This document shows positions 10,087 through 21,100 of a stretch of DNA of 32,496 bases, one piece after another; the stretch's first letter is position 1; every line of letters begins with the position of its first letter. Position numbers and translations under genes: made by a program. Origin of the DNA: an uncultured bacterium (lineage in GTDB: Bacteria; Patescibacteriota; Minisyncoccia; Phycocordibacterales; PALSA-1337); NCBI GenBank assembly GCA_903902315.1, contig CAIUUK010000034.1, forward strand, positions 1-32,496, given 5' to 3'. The notes beneath the pieces were generated by a model. It saw only the letters and a list, made by a program, of their open reading frames with translations, was not told the DNA's origin and made no database searches.

Positions 10087-10320
10087 CTAGATTCCTAAAG
10101 CAGTCTTGATATGAGCTTCATCGAAGCCGACGATGACTTCTGAGCCGATATCGATGACAGGAACACCCATCTGACCTGTTTTATCGATCATCTCGCGACG
10201 CTTTTCTAGATCTGAAGCTACATTGTATTCAGTGAAGGCGACATTGTTAGCTTTAAAAAAGGACTTGGCCATGTTGCAATAAGTACAAGTTGGTGTTGAA
10301 TATATTACGACGTTTTTCAT
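10087..10320 (-). CDS. Glutaredoxin-family protein (CTYC active site)
   Basis: MKNVVIYSTPTCTYCNMAKSFFKANNVAFTEYNV...GQMGVPVIDIGSEVIVGFDE. Confidence 0.9.
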   Translation of the reverse strand: MKNVVIYSTPTCTYCNMAKSFFKANNVAFTEYNVASDLEKRREMIDKTGQMGVPVIDIGSEVIVGFDEAHIKTALGI

Positions 10321-10415
10321 GTGTATTATTTTTGTTTGTTAATTAAATAATAAATATCGAGCAAAACTAATTAGATTTTTAGTATAGCATATACATGCTA
10401 TAATTTACATTAACT

Positions 10416-11708
10416 ATGCACTACAGTTCAGTTCTCCACATCTTTTCAGTTTTGTCAGATAATATAAGCTATTACATTACTATAGGAGGTTATCCATTCT
10501 TGTTTTTGGCTGTTATTTTGGAGGGATTACCCTTAATTGGTACTCTTGTACCTGGTCATATTGCTATTATTGCTGGGGGCTTTCTGGCACATACTGGAAT
10601 TATGAATATTTGGATGGTGATCATCATCGCTCTTATTGCGGCAATTTTAGGTGATGCTATGGGTTTTTATTTAGGACGGCATTACGGAATTAGTTTTATT
10701 GATAAATTCAAAAAATATTTCTTTATAAAAAATCAGCATATCGATAAGGCACAAAAGTTACTTACGAAACACACAGGCAAAGCGATGATTTTGGGACGAT
10801 TGAGTCCCATCACTCGTGCATTTATGCCTTTTTTGGTTGGAACAGGTCAAACTGGGGTGTTGAAGTTTTGGGTATTTAATTTAATTGGAGCAATTGTCTG
10901 GGTTGGTTTATCTGTGACTTTGGGTTATGGATTTAGTTATGGATATGAAGCCGCTACGGGTTACTTTGGTCGAGCTGTTGTTATGACGGTGATATTTGCT
11001 GGTCTCATCGTTTGGGGTTATAGATTTATAAATACTCGATTTCATATATTTCGCAAATATGAATTATTTGCTTTGATTATAAATATAGTTTCTTTGATTA
11101 TTCTGGCTTTCATGATACGAGATGCGTGGTCATCAACATCACTGATGGCTAATTTTGATATCTATGTAAATAGTTTTATGAATAATCAAGTCGGTAGTAC
11201 AATGATCAGTGTCGCAGAATTTATAAGTTTCATTGGAAGTGTGGCGATACCAGTTTCGGCAGGATTAATTATCGCTGGAGTTTTCGTATTTCATGGAAGA
11301 TGGCGTTCTGCTGTTGTGATGATTTTGTCGATCGTCTCTGCCTTTACTTTATTTAGTTTTATGAAGGAGTTCTTTGATAGGGCTCGACCGGAAAATGCAC
11401 TACAATTGCTTACAGACCCAAGTTTTCCATCTGGTCATGCTACGATGGCAGCAACATTCTTTTTTGTGTGCGCGTATCTCTTTTCACGAAAAATTAAATT
11501 TTGGGTTTGGCGTGAGTCGTTTATTGTCATCTGTGCTTTAGCAACTATTGCTATAGGTGTGAGTCGAATTGTTCTAAATGTTCACTGGGTTTCAGATGTT
11601 ATAGCTGGCTGGGCTCTGGGAATTTTCTGTGCAACAGCATCTATTTTACTTGTTAGGTATGTTGGAGAGTTGTTTCGAGGTGAGATAAAGAAAGGAAAGA
11701 AGGTTTAG
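10416..11708 (+). CDS. DedA-family (VTT domain) N-terminal half fused to PAP2-family phosphatase
   Basis: N-terminal half: ILEGLPLIGTLVPGHIAIIAGGFLA...GDAMGFYLGRHYG. C-terminal half: FFDRARPENALQ...PSFPSGHATMAATFF...LNVHWVSDVIAGWALG (PAP2 motifs). Confidence 0.9.
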   Translation: MHYSSVLHIFSVLSDNISYYITIGGYPFLFLAVILEGLPLIGTLVPGHIAIIAGGFLAHTGIMNIWMVIIIALIAAILGDAMGFYLGRHYGISFIDKFKKYFFIKNQHIDKAQKLLTKHTGKAMILGRLSPITRAFMPFLVGTGQTGVLKFWVFNLIGAIVWVGLSVTLGYGFSYGYEAATGYFGRAVVMTVIFAGLIVWGYRFINTRFHIFRKYELFALIINIVSLIILAFMIRDAWSSTSLMANFDIYVNSFMNNQVGSTMISVAEFISFIGSVAIPVSAGLIIAGVFVFHGRWRSAVVMILSIVSAFTLFSFMKEFFDRARPENALQLLTDPSFPSGHATMAATFFFVCAYLFSRKIKFWVWRESFIVICALATIAIGVSRIVLNVHWVSDVIAGWALGIFCATASILLVRYVGELFRGEIKKGKKV

Positions 11709-11732
11709 AATAGTCGACTTCTGACAAATAAT

Positions 11733-13268
11733 CTACTTCAACAAACTAACACCAGTCATTTTTTCTGGTTTCTTTAAGCCCATAAGAGCGAGGATAGTTG
11801 GTGCGACATCTGAAAGACCACCATCCGTGAGAGTGTAATCATGGGAAGTAAGAATACATGGAACTGGACTGGTTGTATGAGAAGTGTGTTTTGTTCCAGT
11901 TATAGGATCGATGTTTATCTCAGCGTTTCCGTGATCAGCGATAATGATAGCTGAACCACCAGCCTCTGTGAGAGCCGTTATAACTCTTTTGAGTTGTGTA
12001 TCAACTGTTTCAATGGCTGTGATAATGGCTGGGACATTTGCAGTGTGACCAACCATGTCTGGGTTAGCAAAATTTATAAATACAAAAGGTGTATTTTTCT
12101 TTACTTCAATTATAGCTGCAGCGGCTATAGCTTCAGCACGCATTTCCGGAGCTAGATCATGAGTTTTTACATCTTTTCTACTTGGAAGCAAAATATCCCT
12201 TTCGCCAGTATACGGAGCTTCACGTCCACCATTCAAGAAATATGTGGCATGAGCAAACTTGTCTGTTTCAGCTATGTGTGCTTGATCAAGTCCTGCATTT
12301 GCAATCTCTTGACCTAGAGTCGTTTCTATTTTTATTGGAGGAAATACAATTTCACAAGCAAAATCAGAAGAATACTCCGTGAGAGTGACAAACATGATAT
12401 TTTCATCTTTTGCATGAGCAATAATCTTTTCTGAAATCATACGCGCACGATCGGCTCTGAAATTAAAAAAGAAAACAGCATCATCTTTTTCAATAGCACA
12501 ACCAGTACCTTCTGGTGTAGCACAGACAGTTGGTTCTAGAAGCTCATCGTTTTTACCAGCTTTGTATTGTTCTTCTAGGTATGCTGAAGGTTTAATTGCA
12601 CAAACATTTCCTTCACATTCAAAAATAGCTTTTTCTGTTTGAGCGAGGCGATCCCAGTTATGATCACGATCCATAGCGTAATATCTTCCAGAAATAGTAG
12701 CAATAAAAAATTTAGGTTTATCGACAGGCTCGTCAATGTTCAACTCCGTTAGAATAGTTTCAAGAGCTTTCAAATATTCAGAAGCACTTTGCGGAGGTGT
12801 GTCACGACCATCAGTAAAAACATGAATCGCGACTTTAGGAACATTGTTTTTCTTGGCAATTCGTAGAAATGCATAGAGATGTTCTTGGTGACTATGAACT
12901 CCACCTGGTGAGACGAGTCCTTGGACATGGAGTGTTGAATCGTACTTTTTTACATGAGTGAAAAGATCCTGGATTGATTGGTTTTTTTCAAAATCTCCAT
13001 CAGCTATAGCTTTATCAATACGGACTAAATCAGTATCAATGACGGCTCCAGCACCGATGGTAGTGTGACCAACTTCACTGTTACCCATTTGACCTTCAGG
13101 AAGACCTACGGCATTACCGGAAGCTTTAAGAAGGGAATGAGGATATGTATTCCAGATAAGGTCGAAAAAAGGTTTTTTTGAGCCTAGAATAGCGTTATTT
13201 TTAGTCTCTTCGCGGTAGCCCCAGCCGTCGAGGACGATGAGCATAGTAGTCTTTTGTGCAGTTTTCAT
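11733..13268 (-). CDS. gpmI: 2,3-bisphosphoglycerate-independent phosphoglycerate mutase
   Basis: LDGWGYREE...NSEVGHTTIGAG...FTDGRDTPPQSA...ADHGNAE motifs. Confidence 0.97.
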   Translation of the reverse strand: MKTAQKTTMLIVLDGWGYREETKNNAILGSKKPFFDLIWNTYPHSLLKASGNAVGLPEGQMGNSEVGHTTIGAGAVIDTDLVRIDKAIADGDFEKNQSIQDLFTHVKKYDSTLHVQGLVSPGGVHSHQEHLYAFLRIAKKNNVPKVAIHVFTDGRDTPPQSASEYLKALETILTELNIDEPVDKPKFFIATISGRYYAMDRDHNWDRLAQTEKAIFECEGNVCAIKPSAYLEEQYKAGKNDELLEPTVCATPEGTGCAIEKDDAVFFFNFRADRARMISEKIIAHAKDENIMFVTLTEYSSDFACEIVFPPIKIETTLGQEIANAGLDQAHIAETDKFAHATYFLNGGREAPYTGERDILLPSRKDVKTHDLAPEMRAEAIAAAAIIEVKKNTPFVFINFANPDMVGHTANVPAIITAIETVDTQLKRVITALTEAGGSAIIIADHGNAEINIDPITGTKHTSHTTSPVPCILTSHDYTLTDGGLSDVAPTILALMGLKKPEKMTGVSLLK

Positions 13269-13419
13269 GCAGGCTATTGTAGCATATTTTATGAAACGGT
13301 TTTTTTATCGTTTCTTTAGCGAAATTTTATCGTTTCTTTATCATTTTTTTATCAGAATTTGATCAATATCAAATATCATTATGAATTATTAGTTTATTAT
13401 TAGTTTAATTATACAAATC

Positions 13420-13896
13420 ATGTATTTAAGAAAATTGAAGAGAGGTTTTACTTTGATAGAAGTTCTAGTGGTTATTGGTATTATTGCGGTTCTAGCTGCA
13501 GTTGTTCTGGTTGCCGTAAATCCAGCCAGACAATTCAAATTGGCTCGTGATTCACAACGAACAAGTAATGTAGTGGAGATATTAAATGCGATTGGTCAAA
13601 ATATTTCTGAACACAAAGGAACATTTGTCTGTAATGGTTCATCGAGAGACATTCCGGTTACGCACTCGTATGTTAGTAGTTTAGCGTCGTCTACTTCGTT
13701 TGTTACTATTGATATAGCTTCATGTCTTGTGCCAGATTATATTTCCTCATTACCATACGATCCATCACTTGTTGGAGCATTCTACATCTCAACAACATCA
13801 TATAATACTGGTTATGAGGTGTTCCGTGATTCTACTGGTAGAATTACCGCTAGTTCAACAGGTGAATTAACTCCAACTATTTCTGCAACCAGATAA
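13420..13896 (+). CDS. Type IV pilin-like / pseudopilin protein
   Basis: Prepilin N-terminus KRGFTLIEVLVVIGIIAVLAAVVLVAVNPARQ. Confidence 0.88.
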   Translation: MYLRKLKRGFTLIEVLVVIGIIAVLAAVVLVAVNPARQFKLARDSQRTSNVVEILNAIGQNISEHKGTFVCNGSSRDIPVTHSYVSSLASSTSFVTIDIASCLVPDYISSLPYDPSLVGAFYISTTSYNTGYEVFRDSTGRITASSTGELTPTISATR

Positions 13897-13951
13897 TACA
13901 ACTCGTTAGTAAAGTAGTTAGTACAGTAGATTAGTATGGTAAAATTGTATC

Positions 13952-14947
13952 ATGAATATGTCACCAAAGTTCTTTGTGTTTTTCATCACTATTCTAATTA
14001 TTACGGTCATCGGTATTATTGCTGGTGTAAATTTGATTATGATGAATTCTACATCGATACCAGTATCCTCAACTCATACAATTCAGATAGATAATCAATC
14101 CGATAGACAAGACCAGGGACAAGCACAAAGTCAGAAAATAGTGACAAAAGGTATTTTTTTGAGCACTACAACTCTGAGTACTACTACACTAGGCAAATCA
14201 TCCCAAGTAGTAAATCCAATTACAGCTTACGCGTATCTGGTAGGGAATGTCGATACAGGACAGGTGTATTTTAGTTCTAACCAGAGTGAAGTTTTACCAG
14301 TGGCTTCGATGTCAAAATTGATGACAGCTATCGTTGCTACAGATGAATTCACACCAACAACTACTATAGAGATAACATCACTGAACATGGAGGTTGCTAC
14401 TGATACGAGCAATCTCTATGTTGGTGAAAAGTTTACTTTGAAGGAGATTTTACAGCCACTTCTACTTAGTTCTTCAAATATTGCAGCTGAAGCAATTGCT
14501 TCTACAGCAATTGATCGCGCCGTATTTATGAATGCAATGTCTAATACTGCTTGGGAAATTGGTATGCCACATGCGTATTTTGCAGATCCATCAGGGCTTG
14601 ATCCAGAAAATCATGCAAATGCCAAAGATGTTTTTGCTATGGCTGAGTATCTATATAAATACCGCCCAGATATTTTGGAAATAACCAGGACAATTCAGGC
14701 TAATCTGGCTACGACTACCAATCATGGCTCTCACATTGTCAACAGTACACATCCATTTGTGACTGACCCTAGATTTATAGGCGGTAAAACAGGTCGTACA
14801 TTTGAGGCTGGAGAGACGATGTTAACTATTCTTAATATCGACAATAAACCGATCGTATTTATAGTTCTACATTCTAAATATGGCTATAGAGCAACTGACA
14901 CGAGTCAGCTCATAAAGAAATTCATTTCAGATTACATCACTGCTTGA
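13952..14947 (+). CDS. D-alanyl-D-alanine carboxypeptidase (peptidase S11, PBP5-like)
   Basis: ASMSKLMTAIVA (SxxK), SSNIAAEA (SxN), GGKTGRT (KTG). Confidence 0.92.
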   Translation: MNMSPKFFVFFITILIITVIGIIAGVNLIMMNSTSIPVSSTHTIQIDNQSDRQDQGQAQSQKIVTKGIFLSTTTLSTTTLGKSSQVVNPITAYAYLVGNVDTGQVYFSSNQSEVLPVASMSKLMTAIVATDEFTPTTTIEITSLNMEVATDTSNLYVGEKFTLKEILQPLLLSSSNIAAEAIASTAIDRAVFMNAMSNTAWEIGMPHAYFADPSGLDPENHANAKDVFAMAEYLYKYRPDILEITRTIQANLATTTNHGSHIVNSTHPFVTDPRFIGGKTGRTFEAGETMLTILNIDNKPIVFIVLHSKYGYRATDTSQLIKKFISDYITA

Positions 14948-15615
14948 AATTCCTCCCGGTCTTTTTTGAATGTCTTTGCTGTTATGACGAATATTGTATA
15001 TGAAATAAAGAAAGCTGAAGCAACATCAATTGTATAGTGCAGGTGTCCTAAAAGAACTATAATTCCGAAGAATATAGAAGTAGCAAAACAGAATATGCGA
15101 GTCAAACGATGTTTCCAGAAAACCAGAGCGAGCATGAACGGAAGTCCGGTATGTCCAGAAAAGAATAGATCGGCACCAGTACTCAACAAAAAGAAGTTAG
15201 GGTTATTTGAAAGTGCATGAAGAAGTGCAGCTGAACTTCCATCTATTATATTGTGATCTGGAAATGGTCCTATGTGTGTGAGGGTTATGAATCCTGATCG
15301 AATAAGTACGAACATGGCGACACTTTTCATTGCAAAAGGTAATGTGCGTGGGTTGCTGAAACATAGAATCGCTATCCACAATCCAAAGACCATTGGTCCA
15401 AATACGAATATCCAATCAACTTCGAATACAGGTATGTTTGATAAAACAATATCCGATACAGCGCTGGAAGCTCGTTCAAACGCATAGGCTGCTGCAAAGT
15501 AGTTAACTACTAGTGCACCAAGTAAGAGAAGAATGCTTATGATTAATGATTTAACAAATTTCCTATCCCTAAAAGCTTCGCGGTATTTATGAATGATGTT
15601 TGATGGTTTGTACAT
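14932..15615 (-). CDS. PAP2-type membrane phosphatase-like protein
   Basis: GADLFFSGHTGLPFMLAL...LLGHLHYTIDVASAFFISY PAP2_C-type signature; overlaps the upstream gene convergently by 16 nt. Confidence 0.75.
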   Translation of the reverse strand: MYKPSNIIHKYREAFRDRKFVKSLIISILLLLGALVVNYFAAAYAFERASSAVSDIVLSNIPVFEVDWIFVFGPMVFGLWIAILCFSNPRTLPFAMKSVAMFVLIRSGFITLTHIGPFPDHNIIDGSSAALLHALSNNPNFFLLSTGADLFFSGHTGLPFMLALVFWKHRLTRIFCFATSIFFGIIVLLGHLHYTIDVASAFFISYTIFVITAKTFKKDREEFQAVM

Positions 15616-15624
15616 GTTATTTAA

Positions 15625-15795
15625 TTAAAGAATGTGTGAAAGTTTGAATCCTCCCCAGATGCCGAGTAATCCACCTATTGTGCTCCAGATAATTGATGCA
15701 AATGAAAATGAATCACCACCCCAGATCATTGGTATAAAACTGCCAGCAGTTGATCCTATAAATACACCGATCCAGATAAGACTTTTTGACGACAT
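15625..15795 (-). CDS. Small membrane protein, 56 aa (MSSKSLIWIGVFIGSTAGSFIPMIWGGDSFSFASIIWSTIGGLLGIWGGFKLSHIL); below ORF-track cutoff
   Basis: Complete ATG-TAA ORF, two Gly-rich TM segments, divergent to uppP. Confidence 0.6.
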   Translation of the reverse strand: MSSKSLIWIGVFIGSTAGSFIPMIWGGDSFSFASIIWSTIGGLLGIWGGFKLSHIL

Positions 15796-15839
15796 GGCTC
15801 GAATTATACTCTATTTTTTACTCGTGGTACAATCCTCAC

Positions 15840-16751
15840 ATGCTTACAAATATTCAGGCCATAATCATGGGCGGGCTTCAGGGTATAACTGAATTGTTTC
15901 CAATTTCGAGTCTTGGCCACAGTGTTATATTTCCTCAGCTTTTTGGCTGGCATATCGATCAATCAGCTGATAGTTTTTTGGCATTTCTAGTTGCTACTCA
16001 TTTAGCCACAGCACTCGTTCTATTTTTCTTTTATTTTAAAGATTGGGTGTTGATTATTTCTGGAATTTTTCGCTCATTAAAGCAAAGAACGATAGATACA
16101 AAAGATACATATGCAAAGTTGGGCTGGCTGATAATTGTCGGTACGATACCAGTTGGAATTCTGGGTATATTATTTGAACAGCCACTAAAAAATCTTTTTG
16201 CCTCACCTCGTGCAGCTGCTTTTTTTCTTATATTGAACGGTTTGATGTTGTGGGGATTGGAAGTATATAAAAAACGCCATGCACGCACACAAGCAGACAT
16301 ATCCATAGATACACCTGTACATATACTCGAATCTTCTGAATCCGCTGAATTAAAAAATCCTGATCAACAAATAGCTGATTTATCATGGAGTTCTGCAGTA
16401 AAGGTTGGTATTGCTGAATGTTTCGCTCTTATTCCTGGATTTTCTCGTACAGGTGCGACCATTGGCGGAGGATTAGCTATCGGTTTAGATCATATATCCG
16501 CTGTTCGATATTCATTTCTTTTGGCTACGCCTGTAATTATGGCTGCAGCAGTATTAAAACTTCCAGAACTCGCAGTTTCCAAGGATTTATCAGTGCTCGG
16601 CCCAATAATCATTGGTTCAATTACTTCGGCTATATGTGCGTATTTTTCAGTTCGTTTTTTGACGAAATATTTCAAAAGCCATACGCTTAGGCTTTTTGCT
16701 ATTTATTGTGTTGTCTTTGGTATAGTCGCTTCTATTTCTTTCCTCCTTTAA
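15840..16751 (+). CDS. uppP: Undecaprenyl-diphosphate phosphatase UppP/BacA; ATG 15840 preferred to track start 15786
   Basis: GGLQGITELFPISSLGHSVIFPQLFGW and GIAECFALIPGFSRTGATIGGGLAIGLD. Confidence 0.93.
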   Translation: MLTNIQAIIMGGLQGITELFPISSLGHSVIFPQLFGWHIDQSADSFLAFLVATHLATALVLFFFYFKDWVLIISGIFRSLKQRTIDTKDTYAKLGWLIIVGTIPVGILGILFEQPLKNLFASPRAAAFFLILNGLMLWGLEVYKKRHARTQADISIDTPVHILESSESAELKNPDQQIADLSWSSAVKVGIAECFALIPGFSRTGATIGGGLAIGLDHISAVRYSFLLATPVIMAAAVLKLPELAVSKDLSVLGPIIIGSITSAICAYFSVRFLTKYFKSHTLRLFAIYCVVFGIVASISFLL

Positions 16752-16950
16752 ACCAAGCATAAGCAAATAATCCAAGAGCTAGAATAAATGAGGCTAAACC
16801 ATGTTTGATATGAACGGTCGTTGAGCCTGACTCGAATCCGGGGATATAGCTAGCCAGTGATCCTGCTGGAGTAACCCAATAATAAATAGCTAATATAATA
16901 AATATTATTCCAAGGATAATAGCGATTGTACTAAATAATTTTTTTGACAT
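16732..16950 (-). CDS. Small two-TM membrane protein, 72 aa
   Basis: Complete ORF with two hydrophobic segments; 20-nt convergent overlap with uppP. Confidence 0.6.
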   Translation of the reverse strand: MSKKLFSTIAIILGIIFIILAIYYWVTPAGSLASYIPGFESGSTTVHIKHGLASFILALGLFAYAWFKGGKK

Positions 16951-17013
16951 GATTTTAACTTTATTAATGATTTACATCTATATTATACAAACAGTATACG
17001 CGAGTTATTATAA

Positions 17014-17044
17014 AAAAGGCAATGACGGTGAAGACATTGCCTTT
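17014..17044. terminator. Hairpin terminator AAAGGCAATG...CATTGCCTTT downstream of the 322-aa gene
   Basis: 10-bp perfect stem with A/T flanks. Confidence 0.7.
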
Positions 17045-17048
17045 CGAA

Positions 17049-18017
17049 TTATTTTTTGCGTTCAGGTTTTAATTTCCGAATCTCTCGAGCCATTTCGTGA
17101 GATGTTTTATAAACCTTGATTCGGTCCCAGACTGCGACTTGTTCTGACTGATCAAACCTCGATAATAGAGCGGCCACCTCGATGCTCATTTTTTGTGTGC
17201 CAGCCCGATGAGCTTCTTCGGTAGTCATATCCACCAATGGTTTTAGTTCGTCACACAAGTTCGCTAGTGCGAGCAGGTGATAGAAAACGATTGGTGATGT
17301 CTCATTCACACGCTTGTGGAATGTTGATTTTGAGGCATTATTATCTTCCAAATAAGACATGATTCCTTTTGAAACCTCAGTTGGCTTGTAACTGCCACCG
17401 CAGTATTTCTTGGTGAACTTATCAAATTCTGGATTTCGTTCAGCCAACCTAACAAGTGTGTCTAGGCGACCTTGTATAGCAACATTTTCCAACCGTTCGA
17501 TTTTTTCTGTGCTTTTTAATTCACAGCTCTCACCATTGTCTCGAACGATCATGGATTTGTCGTCGAACAGATTTGATCTCTCGACGATGTTTACAGGTGT
17601 TGGTTTCGCAATAATTTCCCAATTAGGAATACTTTCTCCTATGATTGAGAAGGACATTGAATCACTATGAATTTCTGGTGAAAATTGTATTTTGCCAGTA
17701 TCAAGGACGTGTCTCGTTTGGCGGTCAATCAAATAAATGATACATGGAACATAAAACATATTTTGTGTTGGCACATATTTCAATATGACGAAAATATTAG
17801 TCCCATCTGACGGTGCCGCACCTTGAATGTGATCAATAAATTCTTTGTTATCAGTTTTGAATGTTTCAACTGATTTGAAGCTGGCTTCGACTAGTTTATT
17901 GAAACCATCAGAGTAGCGAACGCCACTAATGCCTCCAGAAACCACAACCGAAATTACTTGCATAACTATAGTCTGCACCACTGTTGAAGCTGGTGCTTTT
18001 TGTGCTTTGTTTTTCAT
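17049..18017 (-). CDS. Hypothetical protein, 322 aa
   Basis: Long complete ORF; no family recognised. Confidence 0.7.
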   Translation of the reverse strand: MKNKAQKAPASTVVQTIVMQVISVVVSGGISGVRYSDGFNKLVEASFKSVETFKTDNKEFIDHIQGAAPSDGTNIFVILKYVPTQNMFYVPCIIYLIDRQTRHVLDTGKIQFSPEIHSDSMSFSIIGESIPNWEIIAKPTPVNIVERSNLFDDKSMIVRDNGESCELKSTEKIERLENVAIQGRLDTLVRLAERNPEFDKFTKKYCGGSYKPTEVSKGIMSYLEDNNASKSTFHKRVNETSPIVFYHLLALANLCDELKPLVDMTTEEAHRAGTQKMSIEVAALLSRFDQSEQVAVWDRIKVYKTSHEMAREIRKLKPERKK

Positions 18018-18188
18018 TTTTAATGTGGGTTTTGAATCACTACGAATGATTCGGTTTGCTGTGCTTAAATTAGAACATAATCTTTAATATGTCAACAGGA
18101 TTTGAACTTACTTCTTAGTCATGCCGACTCTAAAAGACATAGCTACATACGTCATTGAAATACCTATTTGTAATGCTATAATTATATC

Positions 18189-21100
18189 GTGTTGAAAACT
18201 TCGCCATCATCCATGAGACGATTCAATTCTTTTACAGTTTTACCAGTTCTATCGGTTTTTTTGTTTAGTGTTTTTTTTATAATTCCTAATTTCGCGAAAG
18301 CGTCAGTAAATCCATCAGCATATTGGAAGTTTGATGAAGCGACGACTGGTGTAAGTATTTTGGATTCTTCGAGTAACGGAAATAATGGAAGTGTCACAGG
18401 TGATACTCCTTTGCCGGCTTCTTCTTATCCTCCTTTAAAAAATATCAGTGATACAGAAAGTTTGAGTTTCGATGGTAATACAAGTATCAGTGTTGTGGAT
18501 TCGCCAAGCATAAATTTTGCAAGTAGTTTTACAATTGCGTTTTGGATAAATCCGAGCGCGTGGAATGATGGTGCTAGTAGGGGAATCGTCAGTAAATTTG
18601 ACAGCGGATCCAGCAAAGGTTTTATCATCTATGATGATGGATCTAGTTCGTGTGGAGGAAGTTGTGGACCACTTATGAATTTGCGTATTCATGGCGCAGA
18701 CTCTGTTGGTGAGTATCTTTATTCAAACTCATCGGTCGATGTTGGTACGTGGCAACATTGGGCGGTTGTATATGATGCTGGTGCTCAAACAGTGGTTTGG
18801 TATAAAAACGGCGTAGTAGATGCGACTTATACAAGTGTCAGCTTTGGTGATGCAACAAATAGTGCACCTTTGACTCTCGGTTATTCTCAACCTTGGAGTG
18901 GGTATTTCCAAGGTTCTATGGATGAAGTTCGTACGTATCAAAGTGCGCTTTCAGCCGATGATGTTGTTTCTCTAGCAGCTTTGTCGGTGGCTGGTTATGA
19001 GAGTAGTGATGCCACTGTTAGCACTAGTTCGCCTGGAACTGCTCATACTCCAGCAAATGTTGGCTCAGAAGATGGAAATTATTGGACTACAGCACTTTCT
19101 ACGAGTAATTCAGGATATGACACACAGGTATATAAATTCAGTCCTGATCTGGCAGGTGTTACGACTCCACAGTTTGGTGTGAATTGGTTTGGTCATGGAG
19201 CTACGCCTAGCGACAAAAATGTTTATCTTTCTATTTGGAATAATCTTTCATCCGCATGGGAACAGCTTAATTCAAATCATTGTGATACAGATTGTGCACT
19301 TACTGGAAATAAAACCGGTGCAGACTATAAAGATAATAATGGCAGTGTCTGGGTTATGGCAAAGGCTGATAATTATGCGCCAGCCATCAGTATTTCCAAT
19401 GTATCATTCAATGGTACAAATAATATCAGTTGGAACTCAAATATCCCTGGCACAAGTGAAGTGGTATACGACTCAGTTCCACATGATACTTGGCAACAAT
19501 TTTTGGATAATGGTCAGAATGGAAATGGTCCATATGGCTCGCTGATAAATATAAACGGAATTTTCTACGGAATAACTCATAGTGGCGGAGCAAATGATTA
19601 TGGAACAGTATTTTCTTTTAATCCAACTGGTAATGTTTTAACTAAAATTCACGATTTTGATTATAATTCCGATGGCGGATCACCTTATGGCGGACTTACA
19701 AACATCGGAGGCGTGCTATACGGAACAACTTATTATGGTGGAGCACATGGTTATGGAACTGCGTTTTCAATTGATACAACAAACAACAATCAATTTACAG
19801 ATCTCCACGATTTTAGATGTGGAACAGATGATGGATGCTATTCATTTAGTACTCTTACAAATATAGGAGGTGTGCTTTATGGAATGACCGCTCAAGGTGG
19901 AGCGAATAGTTGTGGAATAATATTTTCAATTGATACGACTAATAACAATACTTTTGCCAAACTTCATGATTTCAATTCTGTGACAGATGGTGGAAATCCG
20001 TACGGATCATTTGCAAATATAGGAGGAATTCTTTATGGAACAGCTTATATTGGCGGATCTGCTAGTTATGGAACAGTGTTTTCTTTCAATCTAACGGGCA
20101 ATATTTTAACTGATATTCATGATTTTGATTCTACTCATGGAAGATGGCCGTATTTTTCTACTCCTATCAATGTAAATGGAGTTTTATATGGAATGACTTA
20201 CTATGGTGGGTCAAATAGTAATGGCACAGTGTTTACTATAGACACGACAAACAACAATCAATTTACTGATATTCATGATTTTTATTATCCTGTGGATGGA
20301 GCATTTCCACTTGGTTCTTTGGTAAATGTTGGGGGAATTGTTTATGGCTTGACTCAAACGGCTTCAAATAACTACGGAACTCTATTCTCTATAGATACGA
20401 CCAATAGTAATAATTTTTCTAGTGTCCATGTTTTCAATCAAATTGACGGCGGATCCACTGGTAGTTATTTGTTGAATGTTGGAGGAGTGATTTATGGACT
20501 ATCAACAAGTGATGGGGCAAATGGTGCTGGAACTATATTTAGTCTCGATACTACAAATGGCAATGCTTTTAGTAAGTTATATGACTTTGTTGGTAACACA
20601 TCAGGTCACTTGGTAGATAATTCATTGGTTACCTCTCATTCGAGAAATGAGTCTGTGCATACCTCGACATTTTATTTCATGGTTCGTTCAACAGATACGA
20701 ATGGAAATACAGCAACTAGCACTATTCAAGGACCATACGTTTCATCATGTCCATTTGTCTGGACCTATGACGGTGAAAAATACAATTTTATCGTTGATGC
20801 ATCAGCGGCAGCTGGTCTTGGTGCTGGCTTGAAGCTTGCAACTTGGGCTACGACTCCTTGGTATAAGAGTCCAAACGCAAATAATAATTATCCCGATCCA
20901 CTTTCTTATGTAAAAATATCCGGGGATGAGTTGAAGCCCAGAACTGTCGGCGGTGAGACATATTATGATGTGAAAAATACGACAGAGCTCAATGAAACTA
21001 ACTACTATGATCAGGCTTCACTTGAAGTGGTTGACCATGATGCGAGTGTTGATGTATATCCTGATTATCGAAATAACGGCGTCATACATACGATTAGTAA

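Noticed and set aside
19500-20600. DNA tandem-repeat or satellite in the surface-protein gene
   Set aside because: Periodicity is explained by protein-level TIGR03803-like repeats; nucleotide copies are strongly diverged.
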